A stretch of DNA of 64,000 nucleotides from JBPRGG01 sp051418075 (lineage in GTDB: Bacteria > Bacteroidota > Bacteroidia > Cytophagales > Cyclobacteriaceae), in NCBI GenBank assembly GCA_051418075.1, contig JBPRGG010000025.1:62001-126000 (forward strand), in the 5' to 3' direction. The translations under genes and the position numbers were made by a program. This document shows, one piece after another, positions 43,102 through 52,409 of this stretch. The stretch's first letter is position 1; each line of letters starts with the position of its first letter. The notes beneath the pieces are model-generated. The model did not search any database and had not been told where the DNA came from. It saw nothing but the letters and a program-made list of their open reading frames with translations.

Positions 43102-44631
43102 TCAAGTATCAGCCGGGATAGACAGACGAAACAAACTGCCCTCACCTGTTTTACTTATGACTTTAATTTCGCCTCCTGCATTTTCTACTATACGTTTAAC
43201 TATGAACAACCCAATACCCGAACCACCAGGCAGAACACTGGCCCGCTTGAACAATCCAAATATTTTTTCCTGATCTTCCGGTTTTATTCCTATACCATTA
43301 TCCTTTACTTCAAATATTTGCAGATTTCCCAACCAATAATTTTTTATGTCAATTTCAAGGGGTTTTTCTTTATTACGGTAATTAATGGCATTGGAAATAA
43401 GGTTGTAAAATATACTTCTCAGATTTTTGGGAGAGAACCTGATCTCACTAAATGATAGGTCCAGGTTGACCCTGCCGTTGGACGCTTTCAGTGGGGAAGA
43501 CAGGTCTTCTTTTACATCCTCAATTACTTTTTCAATATTTAATGATGCATGATCTGTAATTTGATCTTTCTGAATTTTTCCCACTTCGGACAAGTCGTTC
43601 ATGATCAGGTTTAATCTGGTTAGTGATTGGTCCATCAGGTCAACCAGCCTTTGTTCCTGGGAAGAAAAATTTGAGGAAGATTGTTTTAATAGCATGAGTA
43701 ATCCTTCCAGGTTGGTTACTGGAGACTTCAGGTCGTGAGAAGCTGTGTAGACAAAATTATCCAGGTCATTATTAATTTTAATCAATTCCTTATTGGCCTG
43801 GTTGAGCATTTGGTTTTGTTTTTTCTGGTCATCAATATTGGTCAGGGTGCCAAACCATTTGATCTCCTGATTATTCGCATCCTTCATGGGCAAACTGCGG
43901 GAAAGGAACCATTGATATTCTCCGTTTGCACCCTTCAGGCGGTATTCCAGTTCAAATTTTTGATTGCCTGCCAGGCTGGTTTCGATAATTTTTTGAGTTT
44001 GAGGTTTGTCCTCCGGATGAACCAGATCCTGCCATAAACTTTCTATCTCTGTAAGATCCTGGTTGTTTTTTATGCCGGTATATTCAAACCACTTTCTGTT
44101 AATGTATGTTAGCTGGCCCAGGTTATTCCTGGTCCACATGATCTGGGGGACGGCTTCTGCCAAATATTCAAACTGTCGGATGGCTTCGATGGTCCTGTCT
44201 TTTTCCTGCAGTTGCTTTAGTTGTGTTTCTAATTCCTTATTTACCTGCTTCCATTGCTGTGCAGATGGTATTTTTACTAATTGGGGCGTGACTTTTACCA
44301 GCACAAAAGCGGTTCCAATAGATGCCATTGCAGTAATAACCCGCACCACAGAATCGGCCCGATAATAGGGCTTCCAGATATTAATTACATCAAAAACATG
44401 GGTCAGGCCACAGCCAAAAATGAAAATGGCAAACAACACAATCATCCAGATATATTTAAAGTCATTCCTTCTCCGGAAAATGTAAATCAGGGCTAAGGGA
44501 ATGGCACAATAAGCCAGAGCAATGATCCCATCAGAAATGGCATGTGGCCATAAAATCTCCGGTTGCCAGTAATAGCAATGCCCGTGAGGCATAAAATCAG
44601 CCGTAAATAAGTTTTGCAGGTAATCTATCAT
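43102..44631 (-). CDS. Hybrid-free sensor histidine kinase: ETR1-like ethylene/copper domain, PAS, HisKA, HATPase
   Basis: A 509-aa kinase. The N-terminus has three membrane helices with an ethylene-receptor-like pattern: Asp34, Tyr41, Pro45, Ile71, Cys74 and His78 match ETR1 Asp25, Tyr32, Pro36, Ile62, Cys65 and His69 at a constant offset of nine; in plants Cys65/His69 bind Cu(I). A PAS domain follows (about 152-268, WFEYTGIK), then HisKA with His299 in TASHDLKSPV and HATPase_c (NLISNAINY, VKDNGIGI, GGSGIGLFIVKRI). No response regulator gene is adjacent. The ligand is not known from sequence. Confidence 0.9.
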   Translation of the reverse strand: MIDYLQNLFTADFMPHGHCYYWQPEILWPHAISDGIIALAYCAIPLALIYIFRRRNDFKYIWMIVLFAIFIFGCGLTHVFDVINIWKPYYRADSVVRVITAMASIGTAFVLVKVTPQLVKIPSAQQWKQVNKELETQLKQLQEKDRTIEAIRQFEYLAEAVPQIMWTRNNLGQLTYINRKWFEYTGIKNNQDLTEIESLWQDLVHPEDKPQTQKIIETSLAGNQKFELEYRLKGANGEYQWFLSRSLPMKDANNQEIKWFGTLTNIDDQKKQNQMLNQANKELIKINNDLDNFVYTASHDLKSPVTNLEGLLMLLKQSSSNFSSQEQRLVDLMDQSLTRLNLIMNDLSEVGKIQKDQITDHASLNIEKVIEDVKEDLSSPLKASNGRVNLDLSFSEIRFSPKNLRSIFYNLISNAINYRNKEKPLEIDIKNYWLGNLQIFEVKDNGIGIKPEDQEKIFGLFKRASVLPGGSGIGLFIVKRIVENAGGEIKVISKTGEGSLFRLSIPADT

Positions 44632-44716
44632 GAATAGTGATGTTTGTGCTTTTAAATAGTTTTGGAATAATTCTTTAAAGAATCAAATTCAGTTTAATAT
44701 GTTTGAACATTTATTG

Positions 44717-45311
44717 TCAAAAATCAATATCAAGACCTAACCTTTTCCTCAGCTCCTGCAACTGAGGATTTTTACGGACAAGGTATTGATATTTATCCTG
44801 AGAAGTGTAAATCTTTCCTTTTACTTCTTCCTGTACCAAACGTGAAATAAGGTTAAGCTGATCGTTTTGTAATTGCTTCCGCAGGTAATTTACCAGGTCT
44901 GAGCGGAACCTTTCCAAAATATCCTGTTGTAAAGCACTACCCAGGTCCAATACTATTTGATAACCATCTTCCAGGCTGTAAGGTTGGTGTAGCACTGAAA
45001 GCTCAGTACTTTTTTCTTCCTTTTTAAGTTGTACTCCATACTCATTCCACCATTTTTCCAGATCAGTCAGGCTGAAAGGTTGGTTTCTTTCGGCTTGCGG
45101 AATAGAGGCAGGTGTTGCCTTGGTATCTTCCAGGTCCTCTGCCCGGGCGATTGTTTGTTTTACCTTATCCAGGCTGGGCAGTTTGGTGGTTTTTTTTAGG
45201 CCGTTTATTTGAGGTGTGTTTCCTAAAGATCCCCCGCTAAGATTATGAGCAGGAGCAGACTGCTTCTTATCAGGTTCCGGCTGGGGAAGGGCTACTGAAC
45301 TTTTTTTTTTT
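44717..45311 (-). CDS. dnaX: dnaX tau-specific C-terminal region, reached by a -1 shift
   Basis: Open frame of about 195 residues, in the -1 frame relative to the 45292-46410 part, joining at an A11 run (minus strand, 45301-45311). It begins SSVALPQPEPDKKQ after the lysine run and continues with a Pro/Thr-rich linker and the region FSLTDLEKWWNEYG, then the LSVLHQPYSLEDGY domain found in Bacteroidota DnaX, ending GLDIDF. No stop interrupts the frame from the run to 44717. Read as a -1 shift it yields a 564-aa tau protein; the alternative is a homopolymer error in the assembly. It has no independent start. Confidence 0.7.
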
Positions 45312-46410
45312 GACCATTTTCGTCCGGCTGTAACTCAGCCAGCTTCACTGCACTTTTTATATGAGCGATCTTGAGCAGAGACAATTCTACCTGAAGTCGC
45401 TGGTTTTTGCTGTTCTTATAGTTTAGATCGCAAATATTGGCAATGTTTAAGGCAGATAGTAAAAAAGAAGGAGAGGCTTTGCCAGATTGTTCCCTATACT
45501 TTATAAGAATATTTTCAGATACGTCCAGCAACTTCAGGGTAGCCTGATCCTGGCTCACCAGCAGGTTCCTGAAATGCTCTGCTAATCCTACTACAAAATG
45601 GTGTCCGTCAAAGCCTTTGCCTATTATTTCATCAAAGATCAACAATGTCTGGGACGAATCTTCAGCCAACAGGGCATCGGTCATTTTAAAGTAGTAATCA
45701 TAGTCAAGAATATGCAGATTGTCAATGGTTGACTGGTAGGTGACTTTATTACCGGATGAGAAAGTCACGATCATATCAAAAATAGAAAGTGCATCTCTTA
45801 ATGCGCCATCCGCTTTTTGGGCGATCAGGTGTAAGGCTTCGGGTTCTGCTTCTATTTCTTCCCGCTGTGCTATTTGCTGAAGGTGATTGGCAATATCAGT
45901 TATCTGGATCCGGTTGAAATCAAAGATCTGGCAGCGGGATAAAATGGTAGGAATGACTTTATGTTTTTCTGTAGTGGCCAGAATAAAAATAGCATAGGAA
46001 GGAGGCTCTTCCAGCGTTTTCAAAAAAGCATTGAAGGCAGCATTGGATAACATATGCACCTCATCGATGATGTAAACCTTATACTTTCCATATTGGGGAG
46101 GATAACGCACCTGATCAATCAGGTTTCGGATATCATCAACGGAATTGTTGGAAGCTGCATCCAATTCATGGATATTCAGGGCATTGGAAGAGCCTAAAAC
46201 ATCGCTATTGTCGAAATCATTGATCAATTTAGCCAGAATGCGGGCACAGGTAGTCTTACCTACACCACGGGGCCCACAAAATAACATGGCCTGGGCCAAT
46301 TGATTATTGGAAATGGCATTCTTCAGGGTAGTCGTAATATGCTCTTGTCCAACTACTTCATCAAATCCTTTGGGTCTATATTTACGGGCTGATACGACAA
46401 ACTTTTCCAT
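45292..46410 (-). CDS. dnaX: DNA polymerase III subunit gamma (frame-0 product of dnaX)
   Basis: Clamp-loader ATPase of replication. The 372-aa frame-0 product has Walker A GPRGVGKTTCAR, the Walker B DEVH motif in IIDEVHML and sensor-1 ATTEKHK, plus the SRC finger in ILSRCQIF. The zinc-module cysteines of E. coli DnaX are not obvious in the short insert region. It ends ENGQKKKVQ, with the stop (TAG) three codons after an A11 run. A -1 shift at the run extends the protein by 195 residues into the tau region. Gamma and tau in a replisome share the ATPase part. Confidence 0.93.
   Translation of the reverse strand: MEKFVVSARKYRPKGFDEVVGQEHITTTLKNAISNNQLAQAMLFCGPRGVGKTTCARILAKLINDFDNSDVLGSSNALNIHELDAASNNSVDDIRNLIDQVRYPPQYGKYKVYIIDEVHMLSNAAFNAFLKTLEEPPSYAIFILATTEKHKVIPTILSRCQIFDFNRIQITDIANHLQQIAQREEIEAEPEALHLIAQKADGALRDALSIFDMIVTFSSGNKVTYQSTIDNLHILDYDYYFKMTDALLAEDSSQTLLIFDEIIGKGFDGHHFVVGLAEHFRNLLVSQDQATLKLLDVSENILIKYREQSGKASPSFLLSALNIANICDLNYKNSKNQRLQVELSLLKIAHIKSAVKLAELQPDENGQKKKVQ
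45301..45311 (-). promoter_or_regulatory. A11 slippery run in dnaX
   Basis: Minus strand GGTC-A11-GTTCAGTAG: eleven consecutive A residues (T on the plus strand) just before the frame-0 stop. A GGCTG/CAGCC stem-loop lies about 14 bases upstream (45326-45340); no strong stem is visible downstream. The E. coli dnaX gene shifts -1 at A AAA AAG and Thermus thermophilus uses transcriptional slippage on an A9 run, so this run fits a known way to make two DnaX forms. Confidence 0.65.
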
Positions 46411-46524
46411 ATCACAATATTAAAGAATCTTGACCTTTATTTAATGCTACCGGGTTAAAAAAATAAGCAGGGAATTATGAAATTCAAAGCTCAAAATAGG
46501 TGCAAATAATTGATATTCAGAAGA

Positions 46525-47331
46525 TTAAAAGTTTATTTCGATGCCATTTTCCAACACATAAACATATTTAATAATCGGAATTACCGGCCGGTTCTCGTAA
46601 GCCCAGCTAAAGGAGGTTTTGAAAGAGATGTTTTCGGTAAATTCAAATAACAAATTGGAGTTCAGGCTGAACCTATGCCGGTATACTTCATCTTCCTGGT
46701 CGTATCCCACCTGATAATAACTTACAATATTAAAATCAGTGTGATCATTTAATTCGTATTGAGCGCTGATATAATTGGATGACTTGAACAATCGTTTGAC
46801 CACTTCCATAGATTCACCCTGGGGCAACTGCCAGTTTTCGTATTCATACATGCCGCCGGTGCCCAGGTATAGTTCCAGCTTTTCCTGTTCCAATAATCTG
46901 AACCTGAAACCCGCGCCGGAAAGCCATCTGAAGTTTAATCCCCTTCCTGCGTCAAACTGGATCTGTCCAAATGCTTCATAAGATATAGGACGATTCCTAA
47001 GTAAGTTGAAGCGTAAATGATTATAACCCGAATTTATAAATGCTTCACCGGTGACGGAATATCTTTCCAGGTTGGCAAATAATAAATAGCTGTTTTGTTT
47101 GGAAAAATAGCCAACATCAGATTCAATGTTAATCCCCAGGTATTGTATTCTTTCATTTCGGTTGGCGCTGCGATTGTTCAGCATTAATTTTAGGTCCAGG
47201 CTGCCTACCCATTTGGTGGTGGTATCCACTTCCACCCGGTCTTTTTCCACATTTAATATCTGAGCCTGGAGGGCCGGTATGGAACTCAGGCTAAGGGTAA
47301 AAATTATGATAAAATATTTATATCTGAGCAT
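46525..47331 (-). CDS. DUF481-family outer-membrane protein
   Basis: A 268-aa exported protein (signal peptide cleaved near residue 23, LQAQ). The mature sequence is a series of aromatic-ended beta-strands with turns typical of DUF481/YdiY salt-inducible-type barrels. Ends YVLENGIEINF, a barrel-like terminal strand ending in Phe. Function unknown; monocistronic and unrelated to dnaX, which it precedes. Confidence 0.8.
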   Translation of the reverse strand: MLRYKYFIIIFTLSLSSIPALQAQILNVEKDRVEVDTTTKWVGSLDLKLMLNNRSANRNERIQYLGINIESDVGYFSKQNSYLLFANLERYSVTGEAFINSGYNHLRFNLLRNRPISYEAFGQIQFDAGRGLNFRWLSGAGFRFRLLEQEKLELYLGTGGMYEYENWQLPQGESMEVVKRLFKSSNYISAQYELNDHTDFNIVSYYQVGYDQEDEVYRHRFSLNSNLLFEFTENISFKTSFSWAYENRPVIPIIKYVYVLENGIEINF

Positions 47332-47440
47332 GAATTAAAATTTTGAATGGCTCAAAATTAAATATTTTTACCTGTTATTTAAAAACCGGGCTACTAAACA
47401 GTATGATGCTTACCGGGTTCTATTACAAAATAAATTTAAG

Positions 47441-47917
47441 ATGGAACAGGACCTGGCTTTACGTAAACATCTGACTGGTTTACTTCACTGGAGCAGTGCT
47501 CATGTGACTTTTGATGAAGTGTTTGAAGGGATTCCATTAGAATTAACTGGTCGTAAACCAGCATCATTACCCTATAATTTATGGCAGTTGCTGGAGCATC
47601 TGAGAATTGCTCAATGGGATATATTGCAGTTTAGTAAGGATGCGGATCATGTTTCACTCCATTGGCCGGATGAATATTGGCCTGTACTGGAGAAACCCGG
47701 TTCCGAACAGGATTGGGCACTTGCTGTCAGTCGGTTTAAGCAGGATCGGAATGAAATGGTTTCTCTGATAAAAGATCCCAAAACAGATCTTTTCAAACCA
47801 ATTTCCGGGGGAGAAGGGCAAAACCTGTTACGTGAGGTTTTATTAGTAACCGATCATAATGCCTATCATGTGGGGCAAGCTGTTTTAGTCAGAAAATTTT
47901 TAGGTATCTGGAGGTAA
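47441..47917 (+). CDS. DinB-family protein
   Basis: A 158-aa four-helix protein of the DinB/YfiT superfamily, often metal-binding and linked to thiol transferase chemistry. The helix-1 histidine is in KHLTGLLHWSSAH, NLWQLLEHLRIAQWD supplies another and TDHNAYHVGQAV (residue ~140) gives the conserved histidines; this three-histidine pattern is the usual metal site. It lacks the GST-like motifs of bacillithiol transferases but a BstA-type role is possible given bshA in the window. A strong hairpin follows the stop. Confidence 0.82.
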   Translation: MEQDLALRKHLTGLLHWSSAHVTFDEVFEGIPLELTGRKPASLPYNLWQLLEHLRIAQWDILQFSKDADHVSLHWPDEYWPVLEKPGSEQDWALAVSRFKQDRNEMVSLIKDPKTDLFKPISGGEGQNLLREVLLVTDHNAYHVGQAVLVRKFLGIWR

Positions 47918-47928
47918 GATTAATGATC

Positions 47929-47963
47929 AAAGTGAAAAATAATGATAAGTTATTTTCCACTTT
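47929..47963. terminator. Hairpin between dinB-like and histone-like genes
   Basis: A 14-bp stem with one mismatch (AAAGTGAAAAATAA with TTATTTTCCACTTT) and a 7-base loop TGATAAG, lying between convergent genes. It is A-rich on the left and T-rich on the right, as in a bidirectional terminator, but the extra U-run after the stem is short. Confidence 0.5.
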
Positions 47964-47996
47964 AAAAAAATTGATATTAAATCAAATAATCAATTC

Positions 47997-48170
47997 TTAT
48001 TTATTTTTGATATCAGTTACTTCTTTTCTTATTTCATGAGCCAGGTCTTTAATTTCAAGCATAGTCTTTCTGAGACGAGTTCCGGCTGCTTTGTTACCTT
48101 TAGTGTAAAATTTGTCGGCATCTCCTTCAGCTGAATTGATTAATTCTTTAATATCATTAAACTTTTTCAT
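47997..48170 (-). CDS. Histone H1-like protein, 57 aa
   Basis: A short basic protein, MKKFNDIKELINSAEGDADK then FYTKGNKAAGTRLRKTM and LAHEIRKEVTDIKNK, matching the small Hc1-like 'histone H1' proteins of Bacteroidota that may help compact DNA. Start at the ATG at 48170, stop at 47997-47999. It is convergent with the DinB gene. The role in DNA packing is inferred from family members only. Confidence 0.85.
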   Translation of the reverse strand: MKKFNDIKELINSAEGDADKFYTKGNKAAGTRLRKTMLEIKDLAHEIRKEVTDIKNK

Positions 48171-48626
48171 AATGTTAATTTTTTTAATTGATTAAAAATT
48201 GATTTGTATGATAAATATCCATTAAATTTTACATTTTCGCAATAATAAACCTAAAAAAACACGCTAAAAAGCCATTTCTACTGCCAGTAAAGCTAAAAGG
48301 CACCATAGTTTACAGGAAAAGCACTAAAACAGTCAAGATATTGGATTTTTTTTAAGGTTCTGGCCTGGTTAAGAGTATAAATTCAAATTTAAATCAAATT
48401 TTATAATAAGCAACTGGTCTGTAAAAGGCCATTTAAAGAGGCTGAAAGCTAATATGTTATTAATTAAAAATAATTAGCTTTTATTTGTTGTTGCTGCCAG
48501 TGAAAAAAATTGAAATTGGTATAATACAACAGCGAAAAATAGCATTAGTGACATTTCCGGTATAAACCTTCAGATCAATGCCACTAATACTAGAGGCTTT
48601 AATGCTTCTAACTATATTTTAGTTCT
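48171..48626. other. 456-base AT-rich gap with no gene recognised
   Basis: Between the histone-like gene and the 3' end of the oxidoreductase gene. Only low-complexity A/T sequence and short imperfect repeats are visible; no reading frame, tRNA or clear terminator. It would include the histone-like gene's promoter. Confidence 0.5.
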
Positions 48627-50042
48627 TTAGGTAACTTTCATGTTTTCCGGATCCCATGTGATTACTTTATTGTCGAAGTAGCTGGTATTTGCTGCCAGAC
48701 AAGGGCCCGCAGCTCGGAGTCCATACACAGCATCCTCTACAACAGGTTTTCCTTCTCTTATTGCCGCAATCAAATTCACCCAATGGTCTAGCCTGTCATC
48801 ATAACCCTCCGGAGCATTATAAACTACGTCATCAGGGTCATCGATTACTGCTCCCTGGCCATAGTATTTATCATTGTATTGCTCAACAAATTCCTGCTGG
48901 GTATCTTCCGGGAAAGTAAACAAGGAATCGTACCCGCCATAAGGGGGATATTTTGATAAATTGGTCCTTCTTAAGGTCAGCCGGTTACCCTGTAACTGCA
49001 TTGCGCCTTCAGTACCGATAAAATTCAGGCCGCTGCCACTGGCACCACCACCGGCCACAAAATTGACCCTGATATTCAGATTAAAAGGAGCATGATTGGC
49101 AGTCTGAGCATAATCCATCAGGGAAATGATCACATCAGGTACATTTCGTCCATCTTTCCAAAACCGCAACCCACCGGTAGAAAAGATTCTTTCCGGACCA
49201 TTTGAGCCTATAATGTAATGCAACCAGGACAACAGGTGCACATAAAGATCACCGGAAATACCGGTACCATAATCGCGATAATTCCTCCAGCGGAAGAACC
49301 GAACCGGATCAAAGGCTACTTCGGGTGCATCTCCTAAAAACCGGTCCCAATCTACTGTTTCCCGGGAAGCATCCGGTGGGATAGAATATTGCCAGGCACC
49401 TAACTGGCTGAAGCGGTTATAGGCAGCTTCAACAATCACAAGATCGCCAATGGCACCTTCCTGGTAGAGTTGACGGGCTTTGTCCTGTACAATAGAGCTT
49501 ACTCCCTGGCTACCCACCTGGTAAATAGCATTATTTTTTTTCTGAGCCTTGATCACATCATATCCTTCTTCAATATGGTGTACCATTGGTTTTTCACAAT
49601 AAATGGCTTTACCCTTTTCCATGGCAGCTATGGAAATATGGTCATGCCAGTGATCTGGAGTAGCTATTAAGACTACATCCACATCATCACGGTCCAGGAT
49701 CTCCTGATAGTTTCTGGTAGTAAAAATATGCTGGCCAAAATCATTTTTCACCTTTTCCAGCCTGCCATCATATAAGTCACAAGCAGCCACCAGCTCCACT
49801 CCATTGACCCGAAGGGCGGTTTGAATATTATAAAAGCCAATGATCCCGGTACCTATTGCGGCTAATCTGATCTTATCGTTGGCAGCATATTTTTTATCTT
49901 CAAAAGGATTTTTTACCGGCTTCAACAGGTGGTTCTCCTTGAGAGATTTACCTATAATGTTAGGAGCAGCGCCCATCATAAAAGATGTGCCTGCCAGTTT
50001 TTTAACAAATTTGCGTCTTGAACGCTGTTTATCATTTTTCAT
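48627..50042 (-). CDS. Tat-exported Gfo/Idh/MocA-family oxidoreductase
   Basis: A 471-aa NAD(P)-dependent oxidoreductase with a twin-arginine signal: SRRKFVKKLAGTSF near the N-terminus. The Rossmann motif is AAIGTGIIGFYN and the family signature reads IYCEKPMVHHIEEGYD (EKP). Members act on sugars or inositols; several Bacteroidota Tat-linked ones act with glycosidases. It lies 36 bases after the GH92 gene on the same strand, suggesting joint use of a mannose-containing glycan. Confidence 0.88.
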   Translation of the reverse strand: MKNDKQRSRRKFVKKLAGTSFMMGAAPNIIGKSLKENHLLKPVKNPFEDKKYAANDKIRLAAIGTGIIGFYNIQTALRVNGVELVAACDLYDGRLEKVKNDFGQHIFTTRNYQEILDRDDVDVVLIATPDHWHDHISIAAMEKGKAIYCEKPMVHHIEEGYDVIKAQKKNNAIYQVGSQGVSSIVQDKARQLYQEGAIGDLVIVEAAYNRFSQLGAWQYSIPPDASRETVDWDRFLGDAPEVAFDPVRFFRWRNYRDYGTGISGDLYVHLLSWLHYIIGSNGPERIFSTGGLRFWKDGRNVPDVIISLMDYAQTANHAPFNLNIRVNFVAGGGASGSGLNFIGTEGAMQLQGNRLTLRRTNLSKYPPYGGYDSLFTFPEDTQQEFVEQYNDKYYGQGAVIDDPDDVVYNAPEGYDDRLDHWVNLIAAIREGKPVVEDAVYGLRAAGPCLAANTSYFDNKVITWDPENMKVT

Positions 50043-50078
50043 AACCTACTTTTTTATAAAAACATTACTTTATTATTA

Positions 50079-52409
50079 TTAATTTATTTCATCCAGATTA
50101 AAGTCCAGACTGGGAGGCAGGTTTTCTGCTGCAACTGCCCAGCTTTTTTCTGGCTCGGGTCCCATGATCAGTTCAAGCTCTCCTCCATTGACAATTTCAT
50201 GATGCCAAAGATAGGCCCTGTTCAAAGGCTGGCCATTGAGCTGAGCTGACTGAATATATTTGTTGTCACTGGAATTATTCCCGGCCCTGATCTTAAACGA
50301 TTTTCCCCCGGATAAATTGAAAGTAACCTGATCAAACACAGGACTACCCAAAACATAAACAGGCATACCTGGTGTAACCGGGTAAATACCGGCCATGCTG
50401 AAAACCAGCCAGGCGGACATTTGACCTACATCATCATTGCCACTCAACCCTCCTGGTCCGGTACTATATTCCTGGTAGATGATATCTCTTACCCTCTGCT
50501 GTGTTTTCCAGGGAGCGCCACTCCAGGCATACATATATACGATCTGGTGACTGGGTTCATTCCCGTGCCAGTATTCACCCTGCTCGAAAAACATATCCAG
50601 TTTCTGGTTAAATTTTTCTTTTCCACCCATCAACCTGATCAATCCGGCTACATCCTGTGGTACATACCAGGTATATTGAAAAGAAGAACCTTCAGTAATA
50701 AAGCGTTCCTTCTGGTAAGGATCAAATGGTTCTATCCAACTGCCATCTGCATATCTTCCCCTGACAAATCCGGTAGTGGTATCGAAAACATGTTGATAAT
50801 TTTGTGCCCTTTTCAACAGTGTCTGATGATCGTCTTCATGTTTCATTTTCCGGGCTACCTGGCTCAGTACATAATCATCATAAGCATATTCCAGGGTTCG
50901 GGATACCTGTTCCTGTTTGTGAAAAGCCTCCTTCACTGAATCTTCCAGAGGTATGTAACCATATTTCAGGTAAGAATCCAGTGCCCTGCGTCCTTTACCA
51001 TCTGTATATTCTTCCCAGGATGTGGGAGAACTGAAGGCATTTTGACGCATGTAACGATAGGCTTTGGCCAGATCAAAGTCTTCTATTCCCTTTAGATAGG
51101 CATCTCCAATCACCGATACCAGGTGATCTCCGATCATGCCGGCCGTATAATTATTCCAGCAGGGAAAAATGGGCAACCATCCTCCCTGTTCCGCCTTTTG
51201 AATGACAGACCGGACAATATCCCGGGTACGTTCAGGGTCAATAATGGTCATTAAAGGATGAACCGCCCGGTAGGAATCCCAGGTGGTGAAATCTACATAA
51301 TAGTTTCCTTGGGCCTGGTACAGGCTGGAATCCTGACCAAATCCGGTATAGCTGCCATCCTGGTCACTGAAGATCCGGGGTAATAATTTGGCATGATAGA
51401 GGGCAGAATAAAACATTTCCTTATCCTGGTCTGATCCTTCTACCACAATCTGAGATAAGGTTTTTTCCCACTCTTGTTCGGTTTCCGATTTTACCTGATC
51501 AAAATCCCAATGCTCTATTTCCGCCTTCAGGTTTGCCCGGGCATGTTCCAGGCTGGTAAAAGAGGTGCCGCATCGTATTTTCACTGGTTGGCCATCCGGA
51601 ACTTTTACCTTAATAAAAGCCCCAACCGGAGCACCATTTCCCCGGCTCTCCAACATTTCTGGCATGAGATGATCACCTTTCCAGCAACCAAATTCCAGGA
51701 ATTGCTGGTCGAACTGCACCACAAAGTGACCGCTAAATCCGGCTGATTGTCCCCATCCCTGATAGATCCGGTGGACTGGGTTATAGCCAATGATCTCCTG
51801 TTTTTCAGGGTCAATGCGTACATACCCCTGGCCTTCGTCACTGTTGGGTTCCAGAATTAAATACATTTCTCCTGCTTCTTCCCGGCTAAAACGCATAATA
51901 CCGGCCCTGGTTTTTCCTGTTACCTCTACTCTGATGCCCACCTGAGGCAGATTCAGTGCATAATAAGCCGGAGTTACCTTTTCATCCTGGTGTTGGAATG
52001 GTACTGCCCGCTTTTCCGGGTCAAGGATAAGATCCCCAACCATGGGCATAATGGTAAAGCTACCGTAATCCTGGGTACAGGAGCCACTCATCCAGTGGCT
52101 GGCCCGGATGCCTTGCCAGGTGGAGTCATGATAGTAATAAGGGGCTATGCATTTGGTTTCAGTGGCCCTGGTTTGGGGGGTCCAGTTGGTCAGGGCATAG
52201 GGAAATCCCACAGCCGGAAATGTTTGTCCTTTATCCTCATTGGCCAGTTCCTGGTGCATCTGAACACTTGGAACACGGCTCATGGTAGTTCCAATGTATG
52301 GATTTACCCAGTTTAACAAGTCTGTAGATGGTTTTTGCTCCTGATCCCTGTTTTCACAGGCCAATAAAAAAACAACCAAACCCCAAAGTAAGATTCTATT
52401 GGAAATCAT
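50079..52409 (-). CDS. GH92-family alpha-mannosidase lipoprotein
   Basis: Trims alpha-linked mannose, probably from N-glycans or yeast mannan, in a calcium-dependent inverting reaction. The 776-aa protein is a lipoprotein (LLACE, lipid Cys18). Family blocks include WVNPYIGT, SGSCTQDYGSF, YVDFTTWDSYRAVHPLM, HGNEPSHQIVYMY and GNDDVGQMSAWLVFSMAG, which contain the catalytic acid region and the calcium ligands. First gene of a two-gene operon with the Tat-exported oxidoreductase. Linkage specificity is not readable. Confidence 0.93.
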   Translation of the reverse strand: MISNRILLWGLVVFLLACENRDQEQKPSTDLLNWVNPYIGTTMSRVPSVQMHQELANEDKGQTFPAVGFPYALTNWTPQTRATETKCIAPYYYHDSTWQGIRASHWMSGSCTQDYGSFTIMPMVGDLILDPEKRAVPFQHQDEKVTPAYYALNLPQVGIRVEVTGKTRAGIMRFSREEAGEMYLILEPNSDEGQGYVRIDPEKQEIIGYNPVHRIYQGWGQSAGFSGHFVVQFDQQFLEFGCWKGDHLMPEMLESRGNGAPVGAFIKVKVPDGQPVKIRCGTSFTSLEHARANLKAEIEHWDFDQVKSETEQEWEKTLSQIVVEGSDQDKEMFYSALYHAKLLPRIFSDQDGSYTGFGQDSSLYQAQGNYYVDFTTWDSYRAVHPLMTIIDPERTRDIVRSVIQKAEQGGWLPIFPCWNNYTAGMIGDHLVSVIGDAYLKGIEDFDLAKAYRYMRQNAFSSPTSWEEYTDGKGRRALDSYLKYGYIPLEDSVKEAFHKQEQVSRTLEYAYDDYVLSQVARKMKHEDDHQTLLKRAQNYQHVFDTTTGFVRGRYADGSWIEPFDPYQKERFITEGSSFQYTWYVPQDVAGLIRLMGGKEKFNQKLDMFFEQGEYWHGNEPSHQIVYMYAWSGAPWKTQQRVRDIIYQEYSTGPGGLSGNDDVGQMSAWLVFSMAGIYPVTPGMPVYVLGSPVFDQVTFNLSGGKSFKIRAGNNSSDNKYIQSAQLNGQPLNRAYLWHHEIVNGGELELIMGPEPEKSWAVAAENLPPSLDFNLDEIN

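Noticed and set aside
44717..44995. Separate 92-residue gene starting at 44995
   Set aside because: Its first codon is an internal GTG of the dnaX -1 frame, which is open from the A11 run; it is the tau tail, not a gene.
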